Origin: a virus
Reading direction: 5' to 3' (one strand)
DNA length: 54,011 nt
IMG/VR virus record: IMGVR_UViG_3300045966_000076
Span: 1 to 54,011 of that record
Shown piece by piece: positions 6,761 to 13,736 of the stretch. A program made the position numbers and the translations under genes. The first letter of the stretch is position 1. Each line of letters opens with the position of its first letter. The notes under the pieces were generated by a model. The model made no database searches, was not told where the DNA came from, and was given only the letters and a program-made list of their open reading frames with translations.

Positions 6761-7359
6761 GAGATCACCGCCTTGACGGTGAGCCCGTCGGCCTCGAACC
6801 GCTCCAGCAGCAGCTTCTGATGCGCTTCGTCGTGACAGTCGACCATGATGCGGTACTCCAGCGCGCCCATCTGCGGCGACGTGTCCGGCGAGCCGGCGGT
6901 GGCGATGAAGCGTACCAGCTCGTCTTCGGTCCACAGCGCGCCGAGGTCGACGCCGGCGGCCTTGAGACCGGCGACGATGTCGGCGTCCCAGTCGAGGCCG
7001 ACTTCGGCGACTCGATTATCGGCGAGCGCCAGGGCCTTCGCGCGCGGGTCCGTGGCGAGGTCGAGGTCCTCGCGCTGATGGACGACCAGCCGGTCGCCTC
7101 GAGTTTTCACGAGCTGCAGCTTGAGGCCGAGCGCGAGCGCGCGCTTGAGCGTCTTGTTGCCGGCGATGACGCGGCCGTAGCGATCGGCCATGATGCCGCG
7201 GCCGGCGCCGCTGGTCCGGATCGACTGGTCGAGCATCGCCTGTCCGCGCGGGGTGCCCTTGTTCGCGTTGTGCGGGTCGGGCACGAGGTCTTCGAGCGAG
7301 CGGATGATGGCCGGTCGCCGCCGGCGCGCGGGCTTCTTCTTCGGTCGACGCCGGGTCAC
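6757..7359 (-). CDS. ParB-like nuclease-domain protein (200 aa)
   Basis: GTG start coupled to the upstream stop. After a basic leader (TRRRPKKKPARRRRP) come the ParB/Sulfiredoxin-fold features: LVPDPHNANKG (about 25-35), GRVIAGNKTLKRALALG (62-78, the G-x-x-x-x-G-x-x-x phosphate loop region), ALALADNRVAEVGLDWD (110-124) and LWTEDELVRFI (142-152). It lacks the helix-turn-helix and dimer domain of partition ParBs. This short ParB-like type in phages is often encoded near DNA methylases or modification genes. Here it lies about 1.1 kb upstream of the ABC-GNAT gene in the same operon. A catalytic or nucleotide-binding role in DNA modification is inferred. Confidence 0.8.
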   Translation of the reverse strand: MTRRRPKKKPARRRRPAIIRSLEDLVPDPHNANKGTPRGQAMLDQSIRTSGAGRGIMADRYGRVIAGNKTLKRALALGLKLQLVKTRGDRLVVHQREDLDLATDPRAKALALADNRVAEVGLDWDADIVAGLKAAGVDLGALWTEDELVRFIATAGSPDTSPQMGALEYRIMVDCHDEAHQKLLLERFEADGLTVKAVIS

Positions 7360-7643
7360 TGGCCGAAGACCTTGCTCAACGCGATGCAGGTTTGGCCGGT
7401 CGCCGTCGTGCGGCAGATGCGCGTGGTCGCCGCGACGTCGGCGCCGATCTCGATGCGGTCGGGGCAGAGTCGCGCAGCCATCGGCGGCTGCGTCGGATCG
7501 ACGGGCCGGTAGCAGGTCCACGCGTCGACGCGGACGATGCCGGCTGGCGTGACCGTCACGCCGTGCGGGCCGGTCACGACTTGCGCCGAGCTGGCGGCGG
7601 CGCCGGCGGCGAGCACGATCACGAGCAGCAGCAGTCGAGTCAT
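7356..7643 (-). CDS. Small exported protein with signal peptide (95 aa)
   Basis: ATG at 7643 chosen because AAGGAG lies six bases upstream; an ATG five codons earlier would place that site inside the gene. Residues 1-20 form a signal peptide (TRLLLLVIVLAAGAAASSA) with a likely cleavage after ASSA. The mature part (about 75 aa) has four cysteines (TCYRP, RLCPD, RICRT, QTCIA), consistent with two disulphides outside the cytoplasm. Unknown family. Confidence 0.65.
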   Translation of the reverse strand: MTRLLLLVIVLAAGAAASSAQVVTGPHGVTVTPAGIVRVDAWTCYRPVDPTQPPMAARLCPDRIEIGADVAATTRICRTTATGQTCIALSKVFGQ

Positions 7644-7654
7644 GCGGGTCTCCT

Positions 7655-7888
7655 TCATGGGATTCTCTGCGGGTCCCTGCCCAGCCATGCGTGCAGCGCG
7701 TCGAGCACGTCGCGCGGGTCGCCGCTGACGTCGAGGTCGGCGCGCGCCTCACCGAAGACGGTGGTCGCCTTGATGCAGAGCGGCGCGTACTCGTCGCGGC
7801 CGAACGGACGATCGCGCACGAGCACGCGCGGCGCCGCCGTCGGGTCGGGCGTGCTGCCGCCGAAGAGTTGACGCAGCAGCGTCACCAT
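7655..7888 (-). CDS. Hypothetical protein (77 aa)
   Basis: ATG at 7888, overlapping the upstream stop; a GTG two codons earlier is an alternative. Contains RVLVRDRPFGRDEYAPLCIK and a C-terminal helix (DPRDVLDALHAWLG). No family recognised. Confidence 0.55.
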   Translation of the reverse strand: MVTLLRQLFGGSTPDPTAAPRVLVRDRPFGRDEYAPLCIKATTVFGEARADLDVSGDPRDVLDALHAWLGRDPQRIP

Positions 7889-8184
7889 ACCCACGTGCCC
7901 CGCACGAAGAGCCGGCCCTGGCGGTCGCCGTTGAGCGCGGCCATGAAGTCGGCGCCGACGAGCCAGCTGGCCTTCTCATTCTCGAAGACCTTCGTCGCGA
8001 CGCCGACGGTGACGCGCGGCTTGCCCGCCGGATCCTTGTCCATCAGCATCAGAAAACCGCCGTCTTTTCCGGGCGCGATGATGTTGTCGAGCGCGCGATC
8101 GAGCGACGCGCGGAAGTCCACCGGCAACGGGCCGGGCGGCACCGTGAGGCCGGTGTCGGCGACGAAGGTCTCGTCGAGCTGCAT
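7882..8184 (-). CDS. Hypothetical protein (100 aa)
   Basis: ATG at 8184 overlapping the upstream stop (TTGATG). Reads as a folded alpha/beta protein (LPVDFRASLDRALDNI, GGFLMLMDKDPAGKPRVTVG, LVGADFMAALNGDRQGRLFV) with no cysteines or membrane segments. No family recognised. Confidence 0.6.
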   Translation of the reverse strand: MQLDETFVADTGLTVPPGPLPVDFRASLDRALDNIIAPGKDGGFLMLMDKDPAGKPRVTVGVATKVFENEKASWLVGADFMAALNGDRQGRLFVRGTWVW

Positions 8185-8522
8185 CAATGCCTCTTTTCGT
8201 CCCAGTCGTCGGGGATGTTCACGAACCGCGGCACGTCGGGCGGCAGGCCCGGCGGCGGCGATGGATTCGAGCGCCAGCCCTCGATGCCGCCGGTCATGTA
8301 CTGCCGGAGCTGCGCGAGCAGTTGGCGATTATCCGCACGCACGCTGTCGAGCTGCGCTTCGAGATGCTTGCGGGCATCCATCGAGTCCCGCCAGCCCTGG
8401 CACGCGGCGTCGCGGCGCAGCCGCATCTCGTGCAGCTCCCGCGCGCGCCGCCGCAGCGCGAGCACGAAGCGGATGTTCACGCCGAACAGCCAGACGACGG
8501 CGCAGACGAGCGCGGCCGTCAC
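8184..8522 (-). CDS. Membrane-anchored coiled-coil protein (112 aa)
   Basis: GTG start coupled to the upstream stop. One N-terminal membrane helix (AALVCAVVWLFGVNIRFVLA), then a charged helical region (LRRRARELHEMRLRRDA, LEAQLDSVRADNRQLLAQLR) likely to form a coiled coil, and a Pro-rich tail. The topology is like an inner-membrane spanin (Rz), but it lies far from the lysis genes, so I leave the function open. Confidence 0.6.
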   Translation of the reverse strand: MTAALVCAVVWLFGVNIRFVLALRRRARELHEMRLRRDAACQGWRDSMDARKHLEAQLDSVRADNRQLLAQLRQYMTGGIEGWRSNPSPPPGLPPDVPRFVNIPDDWDEKRH

Positions 8523-8779
8523 GCGTCGACCTCCGGCGCCGGCGACTCGCGAAAGACGATACGCTTGTTGGCGACGTGCCACTCGCCGCACTCGGTGCAG
8601 AGGTAGGGCATCAGGTGACAGCCGGGCATGACCTTGTCGAGCGTCATCATGTTCTCGGCGACGCGGTGCGCCTGATCGTAGCTCGCGTGGCCCATCTTCA
8701 GCGACGAGCAGCGCAGCATCGCGATGTTCCGGATCGCGGGGCCCTTGAAGCGCAGACGGGTCGGGCGCTGGCGGGCCAT
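8519..8779 (-). CDS. Zinc-ribbon-like protein (86 aa)
   Basis: ATG at 8779. Contains a compact motif GCHLMPYLCTECGEWHV with Cys/His ligands typical of small zinc ribbons that read host-like C-x-x-C-G-x-W-H. Basic N-terminus (RQRPTRLRFKGP). Probably nucleic-acid binding; no specific family. Confidence 0.65.
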   Translation of the reverse strand: MARQRPTRLRFKGPAIRNIAMLRCSSLKMGHASYDQAHRVAENMMTLDKVMPGCHLMPYLCTECGEWHVANKRIVFRESPAPEVDA

Positions 8780-8811
8780 CACGCGACCTCGGAACTCGGC
8801 ATGGGGCGCCC

Positions 8812-9165
8812 TCACTGTCCGCACGGTTGCCCGGTATCGACGACGAACATCTGCGTCCCGCACGCGACCGCCCGCGCGGTGTTGCCCTTCATCACGAAGA
8901 CGCAGACCTGGCCTTCTGATCCCCACGTGCCCTGCCCCAGCTGCGGCCATTCGCCGCAGACCGTCCACGGGCCGACGCGTTCGCCGCCGATGCGGAAGAT
9001 GCGGTACGGCGTCGAGAATGTCAACGCCGGCGGCGCCGGGGGCGTCTTCACGACCGCGATCTGGAGATCGGCCGGCACCAGCCACCAGATCAGCAGGCCA
9101 GCGACCGCGATCGCCGCGACGCAGAACGTGATCGGCCGTCGGGCGACGACCTCGACGAGGCTCAC
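8812..9165 (-). CDS. Membrane-anchored hypothetical protein (117 aa)
   Basis: GTG start overlapping the upstream stop. One membrane helix at about 11-30 (ITFCVAAIAVAGLLIWWLVP), then an extracytoplasmic domain of about 85 residues with cysteines (TVCGEW, QVCVFV, VACGTQ, QPCGQ). The cysteines suggest disulphides. Unknown role. Confidence 0.6.
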   Translation of the reverse strand: MSLVEVVARRPITFCVAAIAVAGLLIWWLVPADLQIAVVKTPPAPPALTFSTPYRIFRIGGERVGPWTVCGEWPQLGQGTWGSEGQVCVFVMKGNTARAVACGTQMFVVDTGQPCGQ

Positions 9166-9932
9166 AGCGACTCCGGATCAAGCCACCACGCGACGAAGAA
9201 CGTGACGCGGTCGGCGCGGCCGACGCTGCGCTGATACTTCGTGAGCCCCGGCTTGAGCACCTGGCCGACGACGATCGGGTCTTCGCGTCGGCCGGTGACG
9301 ACGCCGATGCGGTCGAAGATCTTCAGCGTCATCGCCCGCGCGGTGGCGTCGACGACCTCGGGCCGGATCGCCTGCACCGGGAACTCGACCGGCGTGAAGT
9401 CTTCGGCCGATTCGCGCTTCTTCTGCAGCTCCTTGCCCGGCCGGCTCGGATCCGGCTCGACCCATCGCTCGATCGTCGTCGCGTTCTGGCCGCCGACGTA
9501 GCGGCCCTCGCCGACCGGCAGCGCCTCGGCGACGGCGTTACGCACCGTCTGCGAGCCCTCCCACTCGCTCGTCGCCGGCCACGGATTCTCGCGATGCGTG
9601 CGGACGGCGATGACCTCGACGTCGAAGTTCGGCACGATGAGGTAGCCGGCGTCGACGGCGGCGCGCAGCTTCGTGTAATACGTGATCTGCGCCTCGAGTT
9701 TCCGGCAGGCCCGCTCGAAGTTGTCGGCCTTCCAGCCGTGCTCGACGGCGATGCGCGCGTTGTCGATGGCGTCCGATCGGTCACGGCCGAGCGTGTGCAG
9801 CTTGCGATCGAGCCAGACGATGAGCGCCTGCTGCTGGCGCGGGATGTCGGCCGGCGTGAGCGCGACGAGCTGCCGCGTGCCCTGCAGGTGATCGTCGTCG
9901 GCGTGCGACACAGTGAGTGGATCGTCGGTCAT
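9162..9932 (-). CDS. Hypothetical protein (256 aa)
   Basis: ATG at 9932, overlapping the upstream stop. The N-terminal half is helical (PRQQQALIVWLDRKLHTLG, ARIAVEHGWKADNFERAC, LEAQITYYTKLRAAVDAGY); the middle has IVPNFDVEVIAVRTH and the C-terminus VGRADRVTFFVAWWLDP. It looks like a well-conserved, folded cytoplasmic protein, but I do not recognise the family. Its place in the DNA-metabolism operon suggests a replication or recombination accessory role. Confidence 0.65.
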   Translation of the reverse strand: MTDDPLTVSHADDDHLQGTRQLVALTPADIPRQQQALIVWLDRKLHTLGRDRSDAIDNARIAVEHGWKADNFERACRKLEAQITYYTKLRAAVDAGYLIVPNFDVEVIAVRTHRENPWPATSEWEGSQTVRNAVAEALPVGEGRYVGGQNATTIERWVEPDPSRPGKELQKKRESAEDFTPVEFPVQAIRPEVVDATARAMTLKIFDRIGVVTGRREDPIVVGQVLKPGLTKYQRSVGRADRVTFFVAWWLDPESL

Positions 9933-10123
9933 CGGGTCCTCCGTTTCTTCGGCGATGCGGCCTCGCGCGCCCGGTCTTCGGCGTCGAGCCGGTCGTGGCT
10001 CTGCTGGTACGCGTAGTCTTCCGCTTCGTGGACGTGCGCGACGCACACCACGCGATCGGGCCCGGCGCGGAAGAGTCCGGGCCGGCCGCAGTGACACGTG
10101 CCGATCGCGCGCGACGTCGTCAT
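9929..10123 (-). CDS. Small zinc-binding protein (64 aa)
   Basis: ATG at 10123. Starts with CHCGRPGLFRAGPDRVVCVAHVH, a Cys/His cluster suited to bind one zinc ion, then a charged helix and basic tail (SPKKRRTR). Stop/start overlaps on both sides. Confidence 0.6.
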   Translation of the reverse strand: MTTSRAIGTCHCGRPGLFRAGPDRVVCVAHVHEAEDYAYQQSHDRLDAEDRAREAASPKKRRTR

Positions 10124-10371
10124 CGGCCCTCCTGCGGCGTGCCGACCGTCACGGCGAACGCCGCCAGTTCGTCTTGTAGTCCGTGTACGTACCGCTCGTG
10201 ATCAACTTCGCTTGCGTCGTCGGGAATCGTCACGAGCAGCGTGATGATCGCGGCGGCGCCGGCGTAGAACGCCCGGCGGCACTCTTGAATCTGGATCGGC
10301 GGGGCGCCGGCCAGTAATTCGCGCGTGTAGCTGTTCCACTCATCTCGTACGGTGTTCGTGGGCATCGGCAT
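10120..10371 (-). CDS. Hypothetical protein (83 aa)
   Basis: ATG at 10371 overlapping the upstream stop (TGATG); a second ATG two codons later is possible. Sequence includes a mildly hydrophobic helix (AFYAGAAAIITLLVTIPDD) and an acidic region (ASEVDHERYVHGLQDELAAF). No family recognised. Confidence 0.6.
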   Translation of the reverse strand: MPMPTNTVRDEWNSYTRELLAGAPPIQIQECRRAFYAGAAAIITLLVTIPDDASEVDHERYVHGLQDELAAFAVTVGTPQEGR

Positions 10372-10967
10372 CAGTGCACCCCCTTCTGGCGGCGGCCGCG
10401 CTTGCCCTTCTTCTGCTCGTCGAGCACGTCGCCGGCGTCCGGATCGGGCGGCGGCAGCATCGCGGCCTTCGCCGCGCGGCGTTCGGCGAACAGGTCCTGC
10501 TGCTCGGGCTCGAAGGTGAACAGCATAAAGTCGCCGAAGAACCCGCACAGGAAGTCGCGATGCGTTTTTTCGGCCGGGTCGACGAGGCAGTTGATCGTGC
10601 ACTTGAGCCGCAGGACCGGCGCGTCGTCGTCGTCGGGCCCTGGCGTCGTGATGTCGAGCGTCGGCACCCGCACGTGCCGCAGGATGCAGTGCGGGTCGGT
10701 CGTGTCGACGGCCATGCGCGCGGCGATCGCCTGCGTCTTGTCGCGCAGGCGGACCTTGACGCCCTTCATCTCGCGGCGCACTTTGCCCTGCCGCGTGAAG
10801 CAGTGCTCGGCGATCTCCGGGCCCAGCTCGCGCGCCAGCTCCAGTGTGAGCGGGTCAAGCACCAGCCCGACGGAGAACATCTTGAGACGCTCGTCGTCGT
10901 CGTCGGCTTTTACCAGCTTCAGCGCGGCCTTCTTGATCTGCAGGCGCAGGTGCGGTGTCGTGAACAT
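10371..10967 (-). CDS. Hypothetical protein of the DNA-metabolism operon (198 aa)
   Basis: ATG at 10967, lying inside the 3' end of the upstream gene (113-base overlap, different frame). Helical N-terminus (LRLQIKKAALKLVKADDDD), central strands (RREMKGVKVRLRDK, PVLRLKCTINCLVDP), DFLCGFFGDFMLFTFEPEQQ and a basic Lys/Arg tail. No family recognised. The neighbouring RusA-like gene suggests a recombination or replication role. Confidence 0.65.
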   Translation of the reverse strand: MFTTPHLRLQIKKAALKLVKADDDDERLKMFSVGLVLDPLTLELARELGPEIAEHCFTRQGKVRREMKGVKVRLRDKTQAIAARMAVDTTDPHCILRHVRVPTLDITTPGPDDDDAPVLRLKCTINCLVDPAEKTHRDFLCGFFGDFMLFTFEPEQQDLFAERRAAKAAMLPPPDPDAGDVLDEQKKGKRGRRQKGVH

Positions 10968-11559
10968 GTCGAGGACCTCCGGGGTCGGCCGACGGCGGCG
11001 CCGGCCACAGGAAGAAGACGGTGACCGGCGTCGCGCCGATCGGCGAGACGTCCTGCACGGGCGGCAGCATCTGCAGCCACTCGCGCCGGTCTTCACGGAT
11101 CAGGTGCTGGTCTTTCATCGCGTCGTACAGCTGCTTCGGGGCGCCGGCCAGCGAGTCGTCATCCTTCAGGAACTCGCGTACCGACGGCACGAGGCGCACG
11201 ATCTGCACGGTCATTCGCACGCGGCAGGCCGGCGCGCGGCCGAGCGACTCGAGGCCGGCGAAGCTGGCGACTTCTTCGGCGTCGCACACGACCAGGCGCA
11301 GGTGCGTGCCCCACTTCTTCCGGAGATAGCTGCGCTTGCGCCAGTCGTTCATCCACATGTTCACGCCCTGCAGTTTCTCGGGCATCAGGCCGACGAGCGC
11401 GTCGTCGACCTTCAGTCCGATCGGCAGGTGGTACCGCTCCAGATGCCGCATGGCCTGCCGCACGAGGACCGACAGGTTCGGATCGCCGGCACGTGCGGCG
11501 GCGACGAGCGCGGCCGCCGCCGCACGGAACACGCCGGGGCCGGTGAGCGCGAGCGTCAT
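10855..11559 (-). CDS. RusA-like Holliday junction resolvase candidate (234 aa)
   Basis: ATG at 11559, coupled to the upstream stop. RusA-like features are weak but ordered: a strand with basic residues (RVRMTVQIVRLVPSV), an acidic segment followed by a helix (LKDDDSLAGAPKQLYDAMKD) and then an acidic LIREDRREW. This resembles the D-D-N-x-x-K-x-x-D-A-L...D-D pattern of RusA nucleases. The N-terminal about 100 residues are extra. The last 38 residues overlap the next gene and look like out-of-frame sequence. A lost stop or a frameshift near 10970 is possible. Confidence 0.5.
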   Translation of the reverse strand: MTLALTGPGVFRAAAAALVAAARAGDPNLSVLVRQAMRHLERYHLPIGLKVDDALVGLMPEKLQGVNMWMNDWRKRSYLRKKWGTHLRLVVCDAEEVASFAGLESLGRAPACRVRMTVQIVRLVPSVREFLKDDDSLAGAPKQLYDAMKDQHLIREDRREWLQMLPPVQDVSPIGATPVTVFFLWPAPPSADPGGPRHVHDTAPAPADQEGRAEAGKSRRRRRASQDVLRRAGA

Positions 11560-12050
11560 CACTCCTTGAACAGCCCGTCCTGCAATAACTTCAGCATCTT
11601 CTGGGCAGCCTTCAACTGGGCCTTCCCCAGCAGCCGACCCCGGAGCTGGGCCTGCGATTCAATTTGCTCCGCTGTGGCCGCTGCCGCCGGCCAGCCGCCG
11701 CCGTCGCCGTCCTCACACTCGCACGTGCCATCGGCCCACGCCGAGTAGAAGTCCTGCGACGGTGACTCGTAAATGAAGTCGATCCAGCAGGACGCGCCCA
11801 TCGGCTCGGTGCATCGCTCGAACTCGCCGGTATTGCCGTAGGTCTCGCAGAAGTCCATGTCGCACGTGGCGGCGCAGTCGAGCAGCGCGTTGTTCGCGGC
11901 CTGCGCCTCGTCCTGATGCACGCCGTGGCCGATCAAGCCCATGATGTTGCAGCCGCTGCCGGTGCAGCGCGCGTCGACGGTGAAGCCGGGCGCGGTCATC
12001 ACGAGGCCGAACACGAGCGCGAGCGTCACGAGTGCGGGAGTCGGTTTCAT
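11559..12050 (-). CDS. Secreted cysteine-rich protein (163 aa)
   Basis: ATG at 12050 with AAGGAGGATCCG upstream. Signal peptide at residues 1-27 (ALVTLALVFGLVMTAPGF), then a mature domain with about ten cysteines in pairs (CTGSGC, CAATCDMDFC, ERC, SCW, CEC), typical of a disulphide-bonded exported protein. The C-terminal 45 residues are helical (AQLRGRLLGKAQLKAAQKML). No family recognised. A phage protein exported from the DNA-metabolism operon might act in superinfection exclusion or on the envelope, but this is inference. Confidence 0.65.
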   Translation of the reverse strand: MKPTPALVTLALVFGLVMTAPGFTVDARCTGSGCNIMGLIGHGVHQDEAQAANNALLDCAATCDMDFCETYGNTGEFERCTEPMGASCWIDFIYESPSQDFYSAWADGTCECEDGDGGGWPAAAATAEQIESQAQLRGRLLGKAQLKAAQKMLKLLQDGLFKE

Positions 12051-12181
12051 CGGATCCTCCTTGTCGCCGAGAACTTCACGTAGACCGCCGTCACGGCGAC
12101 GACGACGACGATCCAGCCGAGCGAAACGTACAGCACGAAGGCCTCGAAGTCCCACGTCTGCACCCAGTCGGTGATGCTCAT
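12047..12181 (-). CDS. Single-pass membrane protein (44 aa)
   Basis: ATG at 12181, overlapping the upstream stop. One strong membrane helix (ALVLY-type; VLYVSLGWIVVVVAVTAVYV at about 17-36) and a short basic C-terminus (KFSATRRIR) that would be cytoplasmic. Adjacent to another tiny membrane protein. Unknown role. Confidence 0.6.
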   Translation of the reverse strand: MSITDWVQTWDFEAFVLYVSLGWIVVVVAVTAVYVKFSATRRIR

Positions 12182-12297
12182 GTGTTGCCCCCTTTGTCGT
12201 TGTTCTTCCGCTGCCGCCACGCGAGCCAGATCCAGACGAGGACCCACGTGATCACGATCGGGATGACGAGCACGTCGACGAAGTCGAACAGATTCAT
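12178..12297 (-). CDS. Single-pass membrane protein (39 aa)
   Basis: ATG at 12297, overlapping the methyltransferase-like stop. Membrane helix at about 7-27 (DVLVIPIVITWVLVWIWLAW) then a charged tail (RQRKNNDKGG). The two adjacent genes of the same size and topology could form a pair. Confidence 0.6.
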   Translation of the reverse strand: MNLFDFVDVLVIPIVITWVLVWIWLAWRQRKNNDKGGNT

Positions 12298-12995
12298 GCG
12301 GCCCTCCGCTCGAAGAAGCTGGCCTCGCGGATGTCGTTGTTCGTCGAACGGATGACGGTGATCGAGCCCCAGTGATGCCAGGCCGTCTTCTGATACATCG
12401 GCGGCTGCGTGTCGAGCCAGACGACGTGCGTGCCCGCGCTGCAGGCCCGCGCCATCGCGCGGAACGCGCGCCAGGATTCGACCTCGGGCGTGCCGTAGAG
12501 CGCGCGCGCGTGGCCTTTGTAGGGCGGATCGCACAGCACGAGCCGGAACGCCCGCCGCGGCCGCATCCGCGCGAGCAGCGCGGGCAGGTCATAGACGGAG
12601 CCGTAGATGTCGGCGTCGATGACGTTCCGCACGTCGACGCGGACGTACGGGCCGGGCGGCAGCGAGCCGGAGAACAGATGCAGGACCTCGCGCGCGTCGA
12701 TGTCGGGGAACATCGCGTGCACGCGGGCGAGGTAGCTGTGCGGGTAGGCCCCCGGATAGCGCGTCGCGTTCTTGAAGTAGTTGCCGATCATCCAGTGGCC
12801 GTACACCCAGCGGCCCGACGGCGAGACGTACGGCACGGAGTCACGTGAGAAGCGTCGATGCCGCGCGTACGCGTCGCACCGCTCGTGCGGGGTCAGTCCG
12901 TGGCGCGGGGTGATCGGGAACGTGACGGTCTCGCCCCACGGAAACCGCACGGTCTCGCCGCGCGCGAAGCGGCCCGTCGCTGTCCGCAGTGTCAT
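12294..12995 (-). CDS. DPPY-type DNA methyltransferase-like protein (233 aa)
   Basis: ATG at 12995. Class I methyltransferase features: a motif I-like strand and glycine loop (VLHLFSGSLPPG), an acidic motif (VDVRNVIDADIYG) and the catalytic motif IV in LVLCDPPYKGHARALYG. DPPY at motif IV is typical of N6-adenine and N4-cytosine DNA methyltransferases. The N-terminal region (GHWMIGNYFKNATRYPGAYP) may be the target-recognition part. No target can be inferred. In context it could protect phage DNA from host restriction. Confidence 0.65.
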   Translation of the reverse strand: MTLRTATGRFARGETVRFPWGETVTFPITPRHGLTPHERCDAYARHRRFSRDSVPYVSPSGRWVYGHWMIGNYFKNATRYPGAYPHSYLARVHAMFPDIDAREVLHLFSGSLPPGPYVRVDVRNVIDADIYGSVYDLPALLARMRPRRAFRLVLCDPPYKGHARALYGTPEVESWRAFRAMARACSAGTHVVWLDTQPPMYQKTAWHHWGSITVIRSTNNDIREASFFERRAA

Positions 12996-13300
12996 CGTCG
13001 TCGCCCGGTGTAGGGCGGCACGCCGTGACGCGGGCCGGTGGATCGGGGCACGCCATGACGCGGGCGCTTGAAGCGCGCGCGATCGGGACACGTGGCCCAG
13101 TGATTCGGCGCGAGATCGACGGTCAGCATCTCGCGCTTCGTGAGGATCTCTTCCTCGGTGACGATCGCCTCGGGCATCCGGTCGAAGCACATTTGTCGAC
13201 CGGATGCCACGATCTGCGCCCACACGATCCGGCGGCGACACGTCGCCCCCCGGCAGAAGTCCCACCGGATCGTGTCTTTCCAGATCTTCGTCGTCGCCAT
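12992..13300 (-). CDS. Small cysteine-containing protein (102 aa)
   Basis: ATG at 13300. N-terminal half has a possible metal site (FCRGATC, QMCFDRM, HWATC), C-terminal quarter is a basic repeat RPRHGVPRSTGPRHGVPPYT (RHGVP twice). Overlaps its downstream neighbour by four bases. Function unknown. Confidence 0.6.
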   Translation of the reverse strand: MATTKIWKDTIRWDFCRGATCRRRIVWAQIVASGRQMCFDRMPEAIVTEEEILTKREMLTVDLAPNHWATCPDRARFKRPRHGVPRSTGPRHGVPPYTGRRR

Positions 13301-13304
13301 CGCG

Positions 13305-13736
13305 TCACCGCGCCAGGATGATCGTGCGCTTGCCCTCGAAGGCCGCCATGACCAGCTCGCGCAGCGTGAGGACCTTCTCGGCCTGCGCGCGCGCGATGAG
13401 ATCCGGATCGCGGGCGCGCAGCTCGTCGAGCAGTTCGTTGACCTGCTCGCGCAGCACGTCGAGGTCGTCGGTCGCGTGCGTATGGATGACCTCGATGAGC
13501 GATCGGCCGGCCATGACGAGCAGCTGCTGCTCATCGGGCGGCCGCTCGGCGAACGCGTCGACCCACAGGTTCGCCGCCGGGTGCACGTGCGCGAGCGCGC
13601 GCAGCACGACGGCCGAGAGCAGCCGGCCGAGTTCGCAGGTCGAGCAGACGACGCGCGTCTCGTCGGCCCAGCTGCAGCCGGTCGCACACGGCGCGTCGTC
13701 TCGGCACTCGCAGTACTGACAGACGCCGGGGGTCAT
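13305..13736 (-). CDS. Zinc-finger plus helical protein (143 aa)
   Basis: ATG at 13736, overlapping the ParB stop. Residues 6-34 carry a cysteine cluster (CQYCECRDDAPCATGCSWAD and VCSTCELG) that could bind two metal ions. The rest is helical (LREQVNELLDELRARDPDLI). A partner of ParB is possible because of the tight coupling. No family recognised. Confidence 0.6.
   Translation of the reverse strand: MTPGVCQYCECRDDAPCATGCSWADETRVVCSTCELGRLLSAVVLRALAHVHPAANLWVDAFAERPPDEQQLLVMAGRSLIEVIHTHATDDLDVLREQVNELLDELRARDPDLIARAQAEKVLTLRELVMAAFEGKRTIILAR

Noticed and set aside
8184-8522. Rz-type spanin call for the membrane coiled-coil protein
   Set aside because: The topology fits, but it is far from the lysis genes and no lipoprotein partner is present.
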